From the NCBI RefSeq assembly GCF_003149375.1, contig NZ_QFWH01000002.1, positions 1 through 64,000 on the forward strand: a DNA stretch of 64,000 nt, in the 5' to 3' direction. Numbering within the stretch: position 1 is the first letter of the stretch; each line of letters opens with the position of its first letter. A program made the position numbers and the translations under genes. Shown one piece after another: positions 1 through 8,432 of the stretch. This DNA comes from Vampirovibrio chlorellavorus (GTDB taxonomy: Bacteria > Cyanobacteriota > Vampirovibrionia > Vampirovibrionales > Vampirovibrionaceae). The notes below the pieces were generated by a model. It was not told the origin of the DNA, did not search any database, and saw only the letters and a program-made list of their open reading frames with translations.

Positions 1-132
1 GAAACAGCCTCAGTACGAAGAGCAGCCGGTCTACGATGTTCGGGATACATACGGGGTTCGTGATACGTATGGTGTGCGCCCCGTCTACGAGAAACAGCCT
101 CAGTACGAAGAGCAGCCGGTTTACGATGTTCG
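1..132 (+). repeat. 90-bp in-gene direct repeat, two copies visible
   Basis: Bases 1-42 recur at 91-132 with one difference, giving the peptide QPQYEEQPVYDVR twice. Between them lies a short DTYGVR duplication (43-72). The array probably continues upstream of the window. Confidence 0.8.
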
Positions 133-766
133 CAATAAATATGGCGTTCGTCAGATATACAAACCCGAACCGGTTTACACCGATCGACCGGTTTACCGGG
201 ATGTCTCCAAACCGATTTACGGGACGGATTATGGCATTAAAATCGAAAATAGCTCACCCTATTACCCACCCGTGGTCTGCTATCCGCCGGTGAAGAACCC
301 TCCGACTGGTTACCCGCCGGTCGTGACACCCCCGGTCGTTAAGCCGCCGGTGAAGACCCCCCCGACTGGTTACCCGCCGGTCGTGACACCCCCGGTTGTC
401 AAGCCGCCGGTGAGCAAACCTCCGGTGAATAATCCGCCGGTTGGTTCTCCTCCGGTGAGCAAACCTCCGGTGAATAATCCGCCGGTTGGTTCTCCTCCGG
501 TGAGCAAACCTCCGGTGAATAATCCGCCGGTCGGTTCTCCTCCGGTAAGCAAACCGCCAGTGAATAAGCCGCCGGTCGGTTCTCCTCCGGTGAGCAAGCC
601 TCCCGTGAATAAGCCACCGGTTAATTCTCCACCCGTCCAGAGGCCCCCTGTGACTCAGCCGTGGGGTAACGGCGGCCTCTTCACAGGCGCTGGTCAATGG
701 GCCCCTTACTTCGCAATGGTTTTTTATCGGTTCCTTTTCCACTGGATGCGGAATTACGGATTCTAG
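1..766 (+). CDS. Proline-rich tandem-repeat protein (5' end outside window)
   Basis: The reading frame is open from base 2 to a TAG at 764-766, so the start lies upstream of the window. The visible part is almost all repeats: a Tyr/Gln/Glu/Val-rich unit of 90 bp (cores at 1-42 and 91-132, containing QPQYEEQPVYDVR), two 60-bp units (284-403, with PPTGYPPVVTPPVVKPPV) and five 45-bp units (413-637, SKPPVNNPPVGSPPV and variants). The last 33 residues change to an aromatic/hydrophobic stretch (WAPYFAMVFYRFLFHW) that could anchor or insert in a membrane. Regular PPV spacing suggests an extended polyproline-type rod exposed at the surface. I recognise no family. A strong terminator follows. Confidence 0.75.
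   Translation, partial: KQPQYEEQPVYDVRDTYGVRDTYGVRPVYEKQPQYEEQPVYDVRNKYGVRQIYKPEPVYTDRPVYRDVSKPIYGTDYGIKIENSSPYYPPVVCYPPVKNPPTGYPPVVTPPVVKPPVKTPPTGYPPVVTPPVVKPPVSKPPVNNPPVGSPPVSKPPVNNPPVGSPPVSKPPVNNPPVGSPPVSKPPVNKPPVGSPPVSKPPVNKPPVNSPPVQRPPVTQPWGNGGLFTGAGQWAPYFAMVFYRFLFHWMRNYGF
284..637 (+). repeat. 60-bp (x2) and 45-bp (x5) in-gene tandem repeats
   Basis: Two 60-bp units lie at 284-343 and 344-403. Five 45-bp units start at 413, 458, 503, 548 and 593. Units are near-identical at the DNA level and multiples of three, so copy changes would keep the frame. Differences gather in the last two units (NN to NK, GS to NS). Confidence 0.9.
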
Positions 767-816
767 CAAACAGTCAAGCCCTGACCAGAACATAAGGTTC
801 AAGACAAACATCCGAG

Positions 817-853
817 AAAAACGCCGGGTTGCCTTCGGGCTCCCGGCGTTTTT
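817..853 (+). terminator. Rho-independent terminator after the repeat protein
   Basis: The stem AAAAACGCCGGG (817-828) pairs with CCCGGCGTTTTT (842-853), with a 13-base loop. The T-run forms the end of the stem. Confidence 0.85.
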
Positions 854-924
854 AATGGGCAAGCCCTCCCACGGCGGCTCTGCTAGAATAAGGATTCGGC
901 CTGCTCTGGCGTTGAAACCGGACG

Positions 925-1929
925 GTGTTGGGTACTCAGGAGCGTTTAGGGGAGGGTTCAGGGCACTTGCGGTTCACAGTCGGACAAGCGTTGGGCTTCT
1001 GGCCTTTGGTGCTGTTCGCCCTCATTCCGGGGTGGAAAATGGCCAGTGGACATTTGTCACGGGCCTGGCTGATACTGCTGTTGACCTTGTGGGGTGTATT
1101 GGGACTGTGCTGTGTTTGCGGAAGTCCCTCCGACTGGGCCGGGGGGGCCGGGCTATGGGCTGTCCTGGGGGGCTGGTATTACTTGCAGCGCCGCTATGCC
1201 GGACAGTCCGGGGTACTGGGGCTATGGGCCTGCTCGGCTTTTACCCTGCTGACGCTTTGGCTTTCCTTTACGACCGGATTGGCCCTGATGGTGGCCTTGA
1301 TGGGCTTTTCCGGCTTGCATTGCCTTTTGCACGAGCGGGAAGAACGGGCCGTGGGGTATGGGGTGGTGCCCCGGCGGGCGGTGTTCAGCCGTTGGGTGCG
1401 CTCGTGGGGTATGGCCTGGGCCCTGCCCGTCCTGCTCGGTTTTTGGGGAGGGCAGTTCCTGCCTCTTGACTTGAACTCAGCGGTTTGGGGTTGGCATGGC
1501 TCGTCCTCCTCTGGCCATGGCGTTCAGGTGCCGTGGGGGTATTTCTCATCCTTTCATCAGGAGTTTACGGCTCTTTGGGGTGCGGTGGGCGGTTCTGCCA
1601 GTCCCGGGAATCGGTCTGGCCCCATATTCGTCGCCATACTGAAAAGCACAGGGCTATTGCTGATTGGGCTGGTGCCCATTTTGGGCGTTCTGGGCGGGGG
1701 ATACCACATTCCGGGGCGATTTGTGTACCGCTTGCTCCAGCGGCCCGATGAAGAGTTGCTGTTGTTTTGGTTGTGTGCGCTGGCCCTGATTATGGCCACC
1801 GGCGGGCATTCTACCTCGGGTGCCATTGTGGCCCACGGATTTCTGGCGTTTTTGCTGGCATTTTGGGTGGGTTCGTTCAGGAGTGCCAAACGAGGCCCTC
1901 TGCGTTGGCTGGGGCAAGGGGGCCAGTAG
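925..1929 (+). CDS. Multi-pass membrane protein of unknown function
   Basis: A protein of up to 334 residues with about eight hydrophobic segments, the first at roughly 25-37 and the last at 297-318. The longest charged loop is at about 136-160 (HEREERAVGYG), and there is a Ser/Gly-rich loop near 190-230. The frame opens after a TGA at 913-915. GTG 925 is the first start, but TTG 967 is preceded by GGGGAGGG (950-957) at good spacing and may be the true start. I do not recognise the family; no catalytic motif is visible. Codon use is G-rich, and overlapping open frames in this segment make it less certain than its neighbours. Confidence 0.55.
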   Translation: MLGTQERLGEGSGHLRFTVGQALGFWPLVLFALIPGWKMASGHLSRAWLILLLTLWGVLGLCCVCGSPSDWAGGAGLWAVLGGWYYLQRRYAGQSGVLGLWACSAFTLLTLWLSFTTGLALMVALMGFSGLHCLLHEREERAVGYGVVPRRAVFSRWVRSWGMAWALPVLLGFWGGQFLPLDLNSAVWGWHGSSSSGHGVQVPWGYFSSFHQEFTALWGAVGGSASPGNRSGPIFVAILKSTGLLLIGLVPILGVLGGGYHIPGRFVYRLLQRPDEELLLFWLCALALIMATGGHSTSGAIVAHGFLAFLLAFWVGSFRSAKRGPLRWLGQGGQ

Positions 1930-2011
1930 CCTCGGATGAGTCTTGATTGTGCTTGTGGCACAATGGGGGCAGGTCTTTCCTAGAAAAAAGTGTGTAAAGA
2001 AAGGGCTTCTG

Positions 2012-2794
2012 ATGTCGCGGATTCGACTGGTTTCCTGGAATGTGAATGGTATTCGGGCCGCTATTAAAAAGGGATTTTTCGACTGGCTGGCTCAGGATCA
2101 GCCCGATATTCTGGGTCTGCAGGAAACCAAGATCAGCGCCGAGCAACTGACCTTGGATATGGTGGCGCCGCAGGGGTATCACACCTTCTGGAGCCATGCC
2201 AACAAAAAGGGCTACAGCGGGGTGGCCATTTTCACCAAGGAAAAGCCCATTTCCGTGACCGAAGGGCTGGGCGTTCCGGAGTGGGATACGGAAGGCCGCA
2301 CCCTGATTGCCGAGTATCCCAACTTTGTGTTGTATAACATCTATTATCCCAACGGGGGGCGGGGCGATGACCGCTTGCAGTACAAACTGGGTTTTTACGA
2401 TGTGTTTTTTGAGCATATCGAGAATCTGCGCAAGCAAGGCAAAAAGGTGATTGCCTGCGGGGATTTCAACACGGCCCATCATCCCATTGATCTGGCCCGC
2501 CCCAAGGAGAACGAGAAAATCTCCGGCTTTATGCCCATTGAGCGGGCCTGGGTGGACAAGTTTGTAGAGCATGGCTACATTGATACCTTCCGTCATTTTT
2601 ACCCGGACCAAAAGGACATGTACTCCTGGTGGAACATGCGCACCTTTGCCCGGGAGCGCAATGTGGGCTGGAGAATTGACTACTTTTTTACCAGTCCCGA
2701 TCTCAAGGGAAACCTGGTGGACGCGGGCATTGAAATGGACGTGCAGGGCTCTGATCATTGCCCGGTGACGTTGACCCTGAAATTTGACGAGTAA
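2012..2794 (+). CDS. xth: Exodeoxyribonuclease III (AP endonuclease)
   Basis: A 260-residue EEP-fold nuclease that cleaves at abasic sites and removes 3'-blocking groups in base excision repair. It shows the full Xth motif set in order: SWNVNGIRAAI at the N-terminus, the metal-ligand Glu in LGLQETK (E38), YSGVAIF, YYPNG, the active-site CGDFNTAHHPIDLARP, WRIDYFF and the terminal GSDHCPV with the catalytic Asp-His. ATG 2012 is chosen because AAGAAAGG lies just upstream and the protein begins at the first beta strand; an earlier in-frame start would add an unlikely basic tail. Length is normal for the family. It appears monocistronic. Confidence 0.95.
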   Translation: MSRIRLVSWNVNGIRAAIKKGFFDWLAQDQPDILGLQETKISAEQLTLDMVAPQGYHTFWSHANKKGYSGVAIFTKEKPISVTEGLGVPEWDTEGRTLIAEYPNFVLYNIYYPNGGRGDDRLQYKLGFYDVFFEHIENLRKQGKKVIACGDFNTAHHPIDLARPKENEKISGFMPIERAWVDKFVEHGYIDTFRHFYPDQKDMYSWWNMRTFARERNVGWRIDYFFTSPDLKGNLVDAGIEMDVQGSDHCPVTLTLKFDE

Positions 2795-2902
2795 TTGTTT
2801 GGCAATTCTGTCTTTGTTTGGACTTGATTTCTCCAGCGCTTCTTATTGAGATGATTTTTGAGAACTGTTTTACTGATTCAAGCCCTGGAGCCCTTTTTAC
2901 CC

Positions 2903-4198
2903 ATGAATACCAGCCTGAGCAAACTGTTGATCAATAGACAATCCGCACCTGTCCACCCCCCGGAAGTGGACAACAGCCGCTTGAGGCATCTTGCCGACAT
3001 GGCCGAGCAATTCGCTGAGCAAGGCGATGCGGAGCAACTTCACGAGCAGGATCGTGGGCATGGGGCTCGCAATGCGGATCAGTTCCAGGCCTCCTGGCAA
3101 AAACGACCCAGCGGCAGGGCCGGTAACGATTTTCACCCCTATCGACGAGAGCCCCTCAAGTCAAACTCAAGCGCCTTCAAGGCACCCGTGTCCCAGGCGG
3201 CCATCAAAATCCAGCAGTCCACGTTGTCCTTACTGGATGCCATTCTGCGGACACCCAACCCGAAAGACCGCAGTCAGATGCTGGACAGTATTTTGGGTAC
3301 CGGACATTGCAAAACGACACAGGTTCGCAGGATGGCCCTGGCTGGTATGGTGGGGAACGCCAGGAGCATTGCTAACCGGCTGGATCATCCGGATTTTGAC
3401 TTGAAGGCAAGCGGTCCGGCGCTGCAAACGCTGGTGGCTTTAAATCAGGCGGTCATGCTGGGGCATCTGGATGTGGTAAAGGTCATCCTGAACCACCCCA
3501 AAGTGACGCCCGAGTTTGTGAATCAGCCGGTTCCCCAGAACAATAATAAGCCGCAGTCCATTTTGTTGACGGCCCTGGATTGCGGTCAGGATGAAATTGC
3601 CCGCTATCTGCTCGGCCATCCAAAAATGGATGTCAATCAGCCTTCCGGGGATTTGTCTATGACCCCGCTGTACAAGGCCATTGTTAAAAATCCTGCCCTG
3701 GTCAAGGACATTTTAAATCACCCTCAGTTGAATTTATCGGCTCCTGCCGAGCGACCCCAAGGGGCTGTAGCTTTGGTGGCGGCGGCCTACTTCAACCGAC
3801 CCGAAACTTTTGATCAGTTGTTGGCTCACCCGAAACTGTCCAGGGATATTGTAAATTGCACCAACCCCAAGGGTGAAAACGCGCTATTCAAGATACGCTC
3901 GCATTCTCGCACCGAATTTGTCCAGACGCTTCGCCAGCACCCCAAATTCGATCTGAACTATGCGGCTTCCGCAGGTAAAACGGCGCTGGTGAAGGCAGCG
4001 GAAGTCGGAAATCTGAAAGCCGTGCAGCAGTATCTTCAGGAGGACAGTCTCGATCTGCAGGCTGAGGATCAGGATGTTGAAGCCCTTTTTGCCGCAGGCG
4101 TGGAGGGGCATTCCGCCATTTATGATCTCCTGAAATCTTCCACCGGATTGTGGCCTTTGCACCAGATGCCTGAGTCGCCCGAATTTTCCCAGTTTTAG
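2903..4198 (+). CDS. Ankyrin-repeat protein
   Basis: A 431-residue protein. The first 100 residues are polar and low in structure (Gln, His, Arg-rich) with no signal peptide. From about residue 165 to 415 there are roughly six to seven degenerate ankyrin repeats, each ending in an HP-K/D motif, for example DVVKVILNHPKV, EIARYLLGHPKMDVN, ALVKDILNHPQLNL, QTLRQHPKFDLN and KAVQQYLQEDSLDLQ. Ankyrin arrays bind other proteins; in host-associated bacteria they are often effectors, which is inference here. ATG 2903 is preferred over an upstream TTG, with GGAG about 12 bases before it. It stands alone on the plus strand before the convergent DnaQ-like gene. Confidence 0.85.
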   Translation: MNTSLSKLLINRQSAPVHPPEVDNSRLRHLADMAEQFAEQGDAEQLHEQDRGHGARNADQFQASWQKRPSGRAGNDFHPYRREPLKSNSSAFKAPVSQAAIKIQQSTLSLLDAILRTPNPKDRSQMLDSILGTGHCKTTQVRRMALAGMVGNARSIANRLDHPDFDLKASGPALQTLVALNQAVMLGHLDVVKVILNHPKVTPEFVNQPVPQNNNKPQSILLTALDCGQDEIARYLLGHPKMDVNQPSGDLSMTPLYKAIVKNPALVKDILNHPQLNLSAPAERPQGAVALVAAAYFNRPETFDQLLAHPKLSRDIVNCTNPKGENALFKIRSHSRTEFVQTLRQHPKFDLNYAASAGKTALVKAAEVGNLKAVQQYLQEDSLDLQAEDQDVEALFAAGVEGHSAIYDLLKSSTGLWPLHQMPESPEFSQF

Positions 4199-4214
4199 GG
4201 ATGGGCTGGCTCGC

Positions 4215-4892
4215 TTAGCGCTCGGACAGCACGCCCTGATAGATCAGCAAATCCTGCACGGTTTTGACGGCTGCGTTTTCCGCTTGCAGTTTTTCAATCA
4301 GGGCAAACAGAATGGCCGCGCTCATGCGCACATCGGCTTCGGCCCGGTGCGGATTGGGGTTGTGGTAGCCCACGGCGGTGGCCACCACAATGCCTTCGTA
4401 GCTGGGTAAGCTGGGCAGGGCTTTTTGGGCCAGCACCTTGGTGCAAAAGGCTCGGCTTAAATCGTAGCGATCGGCAAACACATCCAGCCCGCTCTGGCTG
4501 ATTTTTTCTTTCAAAAAGCCGATATCAAAGGAAACGTTGTGTCCCACGATGATGGGCGATGGCCCCAAAAAGGCGGAGAGTTCGCTGAGGGCCATGACCA
4601 AAGCCGGAGCGTTTTTAACCATATCGTTACTAATGCCGGTCAGCAGTTCCACCTCTTCCGGGATGGCTTCGGTGGGCTTGATCAGGGTGGAGTACTTGCC
4701 GATTTCCACCCCGTTTTTATACTGGATGGCGGTGACCTCGGTAATGGCGTTCCGCTTGGCGTTCAGCCCAGTGGTTTCCAAATCCAGCACGGAAAAAACG
4801 GCATCGCACAACGCCACTTTGGAAAGCGATACGGTGGGCTTTTCCTCGGCCACGACGGGCCCGGCCAAACTGCCAAACAACGACTGCTGCAT
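4215..4892 (-). CDS. DnaQ-type 3'-5' exonuclease (DEDDh)
   Basis: A 225-residue single-domain exonuclease like the proofreading subunit of DNA polymerase III. ExoI is DLETTGLN (Asp, Glu), ExoII is VGHNVSFDIGFL (His, Asp) and ExoIII is HRAEADVRMSA (His, Asp), so all DEDDh residues are present. The sequence resembles the exonuclease domain of PolC-type enzymes and DinG-linked exonucleases as much as E. coli epsilon, so the true partner is open. ATG at 4892 is chosen because AAAAGGATC lies upstream; a TTG at 4919 is less likely. It converges on the ankyrin gene with a 16-base gap. Confidence 0.88.
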   Translation of the reverse strand: MQQSLFGSLAGPVVAEEKPTVSLSKVALCDAVFSVLDLETTGLNAKRNAITEVTAIQYKNGVEIGKYSTLIKPTEAIPEEVELLTGISNDMVKNAPALVMALSELSAFLGPSPIIVGHNVSFDIGFLKEKISQSGLDVFADRYDLSRAFCTKVLAQKALPSLPSYEGIVVATAVGYHNPNPHRAEADVRMSAAILFALIEKLQAENAAVKTVQDLLIYQGVLSER

Positions 4893-5645
4893 ACTTACAT
4901 CGATCCTTTTGTCTAACACAACCGCACTTGGGCAAGTAAAACACGCAACCCGTCAAACACTACTGTGAAGCCAGGTTTGAGAGGGCAATGGCGTTTTGCG
5001 GTTGCTTTCCAATCTTACTTATTGTGACTCGTTTACTTCCATTCAATGAAAGAATAGACGAATGAATCCAGAACTGCGCTTTCAAAAATTCTTTATCCAA
5101 CAAATTTCCAGAAAGATTTCTGTAGAAAATTTCCAGAAGAAGGGTCAGGCCATCGGTTTTGACTATGCCCCTTTGGCCTTTTTGTCCGGTTAAGCATCAC
5201 CCCGTTTCTGTTCGCGAATTCAAAAACCATACGGACACCTTGCGTTTTTGTGGCAGAGCAGCAACTCCCTGCACTTTTTTGATGCCGGAAGTGATGACAC
5301 GCTGTCGCTTAAAAACGCTAACTCTATATCCCTTGGCAGCAGGGCTTGAATGACCTTGCCCGACTGCGGTACGAACGGATAAAACGCACTCGGCACTGTC
5401 GCTGAGCGGGTTTAGGACTGTTTTAATTGCGCCCCGTTCGATGAATCGATCATAACCGACCTTCGATGAAACTACGAAGTGTAGTAGCTGGCTTTTTTAC
5501 ACATTTTATTTCAAGAGTCCGAAAGCGCAGAGCTGCTCCGGTTTCTCATTGTAAACCCCGAATCCGAGACACGCAAAACGCCTGTTACGGGCTATAATAT
5601 CCCTCATGCGGTTAATCCCCCAGCGAGCCAAGAGAGGTAAACGGA
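4893..5645. other. Long intergenic region (about 750 bp)
   Basis: This is the largest gap in the window. It is more AT-rich than its flanks and no frame in it looks coding. It contains ATTTCCAGAA-like elements (around 5100-5140), two TTCGATGAA copies (around 5438-5470), a small ACTACGAAGTGTAGT hairpin and, near its end, a perfect TATAAT (5593-5598). I see no tRNA or recognisable RNA family. It probably holds divergent promoters for the exonuclease and the murF operon. Confidence 0.5.
5593..5598 (+). promoter_or_regulatory. Candidate -10 box for the pentapeptide-murF operon
   Basis: TATAAT matches the consensus -10 and lies about 48 bases before the ATG at 5646. No good -35 is visible at 16-18 bases, so strength is uncertain. 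Confidence 0.45.
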
Positions 5646-5993
5646 ATGGCAGACTCCCATGCCCTGAACTTGATCCAGGAAGAGCGATATCTGGAGTTCA
5701 ATAACTACGTGGATAACGCGGGGGGCGTGGTGGATTTAACCGGGGCTCACTTACGGGCGTACGACTTGCGCAAGTTCAAACTGCAGAAAGCGGACTTGAG
5801 TGGCGCTTATTTGCGTTCCGCAGACTTGCGCTCACTGGATTTGAGTCTGGCCAGGCTGGATGGGGCCAGCATGAAGGAGGCCAAGGTCAGTGGGGTGTTG
5901 TTCCCCCGTTACTTATCGGCTCAGGAAATTCAGTTGAGCCTGACCTTTGGAACCCGTTTGCGGGCCGATTTACAGTTGATGAGCTTGGAGTAA
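5646..5993 (+). CDS. Small pentapeptide-repeat protein
   Basis: A 115-residue protein with a central right-handed beta-helix type region: residues about 30-80 carry A(D/N)LXX-like pentapeptides (DLTGAHLRAYDL, ADLSGAYLRSADL, LDLSLARLDGAS). The C-terminal 30 residues (LFPRYLSAQEIQLSLTFGTR) are not repeats. Pentapeptide-repeat proteins act as binding scaffolds; some mimic DNA and bind gyrase, but this one is too short to claim that. A clear AGAGAGGT lies eight bases before the ATG. The gene ends nine bases before murF, so it is probably the first gene of the cell-wall operon. Confidence 0.85.
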   Translation: MADSHALNLIQEERYLEFNNYVDNAGGVVDLTGAHLRAYDLRKFKLQKADLSGAYLRSADLRSLDLSLARLDGASMKEAKVSGVLFPRYLSAQEIQLSLTFGTRLRADLQLMSLE

Positions 5994-6002
5994 AGGCTGG
6001 CC

Positions 6003-7433
6003 GTGTCTCATTTCACCTATCAGGAATTGTTAGAGGCCTCTCAGGGCAAAGCGGGTTCTCCTCACGCTCCGTTTGAGCGGGCCCGTTTGTGGACGGATAC
6101 CCGTAGTATCCAGCGGGGGGACTTCTTTTTGCCCCTGTCCGGGGAGCGCTTTGACGGGCATGATTACCTGGCGCAGGCTTTTCAGGCGGGTGCGGTGGGA
6201 GCCTTTGTGGCTGCGGACCAACTGGCCACGCATCCAGAATGGCAAACCTTTCCCAACCTGATTGCGGTGGCGTCCCCGGTGATGGCCTATTTGGCCATGG
6301 CCCGGCTGCACCGAAACAAGATTAATCCCAAAGTGATTGCCATTACCGGCAGCTCCGGGAAAACCACCACCAAGGAGATGCTGTTCGCGGCGCTTTCCCC
6401 CCTGAAAAAGACCCAAAAGACGGACAAAAACTTTAATAACGAAGTCGGCGTGTCTCAAACCCTGCTGGCCCTGGAGCCCGACACCGAAATTTTGATTGTG
6501 GAAATGGGCATGCGGGGCCTGCGCCAGATTTACATGCTTTCAGAAGCGGCTTGCCCGGATGTGGCCATCATTAACAGTATTGGCCCGGCCCATATCGGCT
6601 TGCTGGGCTCTCTGGAAAACATTGCCAAGGCCAAGCTGGAGATTACCGAAGGCCTCAATCCGGCCTCGGGAAAGCTGGTCATCAATCAGGAGGCCCCCCA
6701 TTTGGCCGATTTGACCCCCACGGTGTGGTCTGGCAAGACGGTGGCTTACAGCTTGGGTGAGGCTCGGAATGTCACCCCTGTCCTTATCGAGGGGCAGCCG
6801 GGCACTCGCTTTGACTATGCAGGCGTCTCGGTGACCTTGCCGGTACCCGGGGAGCATATGGTGGCCAACGCCCTTGGGGTGCTAAAAGTGGGGGAGGCAT
6901 TGGGCTTTACGGCAGCCCAACTGGCTCCCGGATTGTCTGCCTTTAAGCCGGAGAAAGGGCGGGGAGAACGCAAGGCCCTGAAAGGCTACACCGATGTGTG
7001 GGTCATTGATGACGCCTACAACGCCAACCCGGACAGTGCCAAGGCTTCTATCAAGGCATTTTTATCCACGGCCCAAGCCGATCAACAGCATTTTCTGGTG
7101 GTGGGCGGTATGAAGGAACTGGGCCATCTCAGTCGCCAGTATCACGAACAACTGGGCTTGTGGCTGGCTGCACAGCCCCACATTGATGCCCTGTTTACTT
7201 TGGGCGAAGAAGGGGCCTGGTTGGCGGAAGCGGCTGGCAATGCCCGCTTCCCGGTGCGCCATGCTCAAAGCCTTTCGCATTTGGTCAGCCAGCTTACCGG
7301 TGGCTCCTTTACCCTGCAAAAGGCCATTGTCTACCTGAAAGGCTCCCGGGCCTACCAGCTGGATCAACTCCCGGCCTTGCTGGAGCAAGCGGCCTTGAGC
7401 CCCGCTTCGGCCACTCAGGAGGCACGCCCATGA
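6003..7433 (+). CDS. murF: UDP-MurNAc-tripeptide--D-Ala-D-Ala ligase
   Basis: A 476-residue cytoplasmic Mur ligase that adds D-Ala-D-Ala to UDP-MurNAc-tripeptide using ATP. The N-terminal substrate domain (WTDTRSIQRGDFF, LSGERFDGHDY) is followed by the P-loop ITGSSGKTTTKEM near residue 115, the NFNNEVGVSQTLL motif, EMGMRG, the lysine/His region around GPAHIGLLGS and the C-terminal DDAYNANPDS. Starts with GTG at 6003 behind TAAAGG. It overlaps mraY by four bases (ATGA), indicating translational coupling. Confidence 0.97.
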   Translation: MSHFTYQELLEASQGKAGSPHAPFERARLWTDTRSIQRGDFFLPLSGERFDGHDYLAQAFQAGAVGAFVAADQLATHPEWQTFPNLIAVASPVMAYLAMARLHRNKINPKVIAITGSSGKTTTKEMLFAALSPLKKTQKTDKNFNNEVGVSQTLLALEPDTEILIVEMGMRGLRQIYMLSEAACPDVAIINSIGPAHIGLLGSLENIAKAKLEITEGLNPASGKLVINQEAPHLADLTPTVWSGKTVAYSLGEARNVTPVLIEGQPGTRFDYAGVSVTLPVPGEHMVANALGVLKVGEALGFTAAQLAPGLSAFKPEKGRGERKALKGYTDVWVIDDAYNANPDSAKASIKAFLSTAQADQQHFLVVGGMKELGHLSRQYHEQLGLWLAAQPHIDALFTLGEEGAWLAEAAGNARFPVRHAQSLSHLVSQLTGGSFTLQKAIVYLKGSRAYQLDQLPALLEQAALSPASATQEARP

Positions 7434-8419
7434 GCGTGGAACGGGTGGGGGCCGCCGTGGCTATTTTGACCCCGTTTCTGGTCAGTTTGGCCTTGGGGGG
7501 GCCGTATATTCGGTTTTTACAAAAGCGCTATATGGGTCAGTACATCCGGGAAGATGGCCCTCAGAGCCATCAGAGCAAGGCCGGGACGCCCACAGCGGGC
7601 GGGGTGCTGATTCTGTTTTCCCTGCTGGTGGGGTTGGCGGTGCTGTACGCATTGATGGGCACCCATTTTTTCGCTCCGGCGGTGGGCGTGGCCCTGGCCG
7701 TGACCCTGGCTTTTGGTCTGCTGGGCTTTGTGGATGACTATCTGAAAATCTCCAAAAAGAAAAACAAGGGCGTGACCGGCTATACCAAGCTGGCCGTTCA
7801 GGTGGTGGCCGGTTTGGGGGCGGGCTGGTACGCCTTACAAAGCCTGCCTCACGGTGGAGATGTCAGCGTGTTTGGCTGGTTTTCCATTCCCTTGGGCTTT
7901 CTCTATCCCTTGCTGGCGGCCTTTATTGTCACGGGTGCTTCCAATGCCGTGAACCTGACCGATGGGCTGGATGGCCTGGCCAGTGGAACGGCCTTGATGA
8001 CTTTTATTACCCTGGCCATGATGCTATTGGCCACAGGGCAGGGGGCGCTGGGCCTGTTTGCCCTGGGGGTGGCCGGGGCCTGTCTGGGATTCTTGATGTT
8101 TAACCGCAATCCGGCCCGTATTTTTATGGGAGATACCGGCAGTCTGGCCCTGGGAGGGGCCTTTGGGGCGCTGGTGGTTCTGGGGAAGCTGGAGTGCTGG
8201 GCCTTGTTGCTGGGCGCCGTCTTTGTGGTGGAAACCCTGTCAGTGATTTTGCAGGTGTACTCCTTTAAAACCACGGGCAAGCGCATTTTTCGGATGAGCC
8301 CCCTGCATCATCATTTTGAACTGGGCGGCTGGAGCGAGAATCGGGTGGTTTACAGTTTTGTGACCTTCCAGTTTTTTTGCTGTACCCTGGCCGTTTTTCT
8401 GTACAATTTTGCTATGTAA
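7430..8419 (+). CDS. mraY: Phospho-MurNAc-pentapeptide-transferase
   Basis: A 329-residue polytopic membrane enzyme that transfers phospho-MurNAc-pentapeptide to undecaprenyl phosphate, making lipid I. It shows the MraY signatures: GTPTAGG at the N-terminus, FVDDYLKISKKKNKG (catalytic Asp pair and basic loop), NLTDGLDGLASG, NPARIFMGDTGSLALGG and the cytoplasmic PLHHHFELGGWSE loop. About ten hydrophobic segments are visible. ATG overlaps the end of murF; murD follows after a short gap with GAAGG. Intact and of normal length. Confidence 0.97.
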   Translation: MSVERVGAAVAILTPFLVSLALGGPYIRFLQKRYMGQYIREDGPQSHQSKAGTPTAGGVLILFSLLVGLAVLYALMGTHFFAPAVGVALAVTLAFGLLGFVDDYLKISKKKNKGVTGYTKLAVQVVAGLGAGWYALQSLPHGGDVSVFGWFSIPLGFLYPLLAAFIVTGASNAVNLTDGLDGLASGTALMTFITLAMMLLATGQGALGLFALGVAGACLGFLMFNRNPARIFMGDTGSLALGGAFGALVVLGKLECWALLLGAVFVVETLSVILQVYSFKTTGKRIFRMSPLHHHFELGGWSENRVVYSFVTFQFFCCTLAVFLYNFAM

Positions 8420-8432
8420 GTGAAGGATGGCT

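Noticed and set aside
1-637. Regular repeats that might be taken for a CRISPR array
   Set aside because: Units are directly adjacent, multiples of three, coding and without spacers.
254-862. Long minus-strand open frames opposite the proline repeats
   Set aside because: They arise because the repeat is in-frame and GC-rich; composition (Arg/His or Gly/Thr repeats) mirrors the sense strand and no start signal is present.
1877-2758. Minus-strand frame of 293 codons
   Set aside because: It is antisense to the well-supported exonuclease III gene and has no family features.
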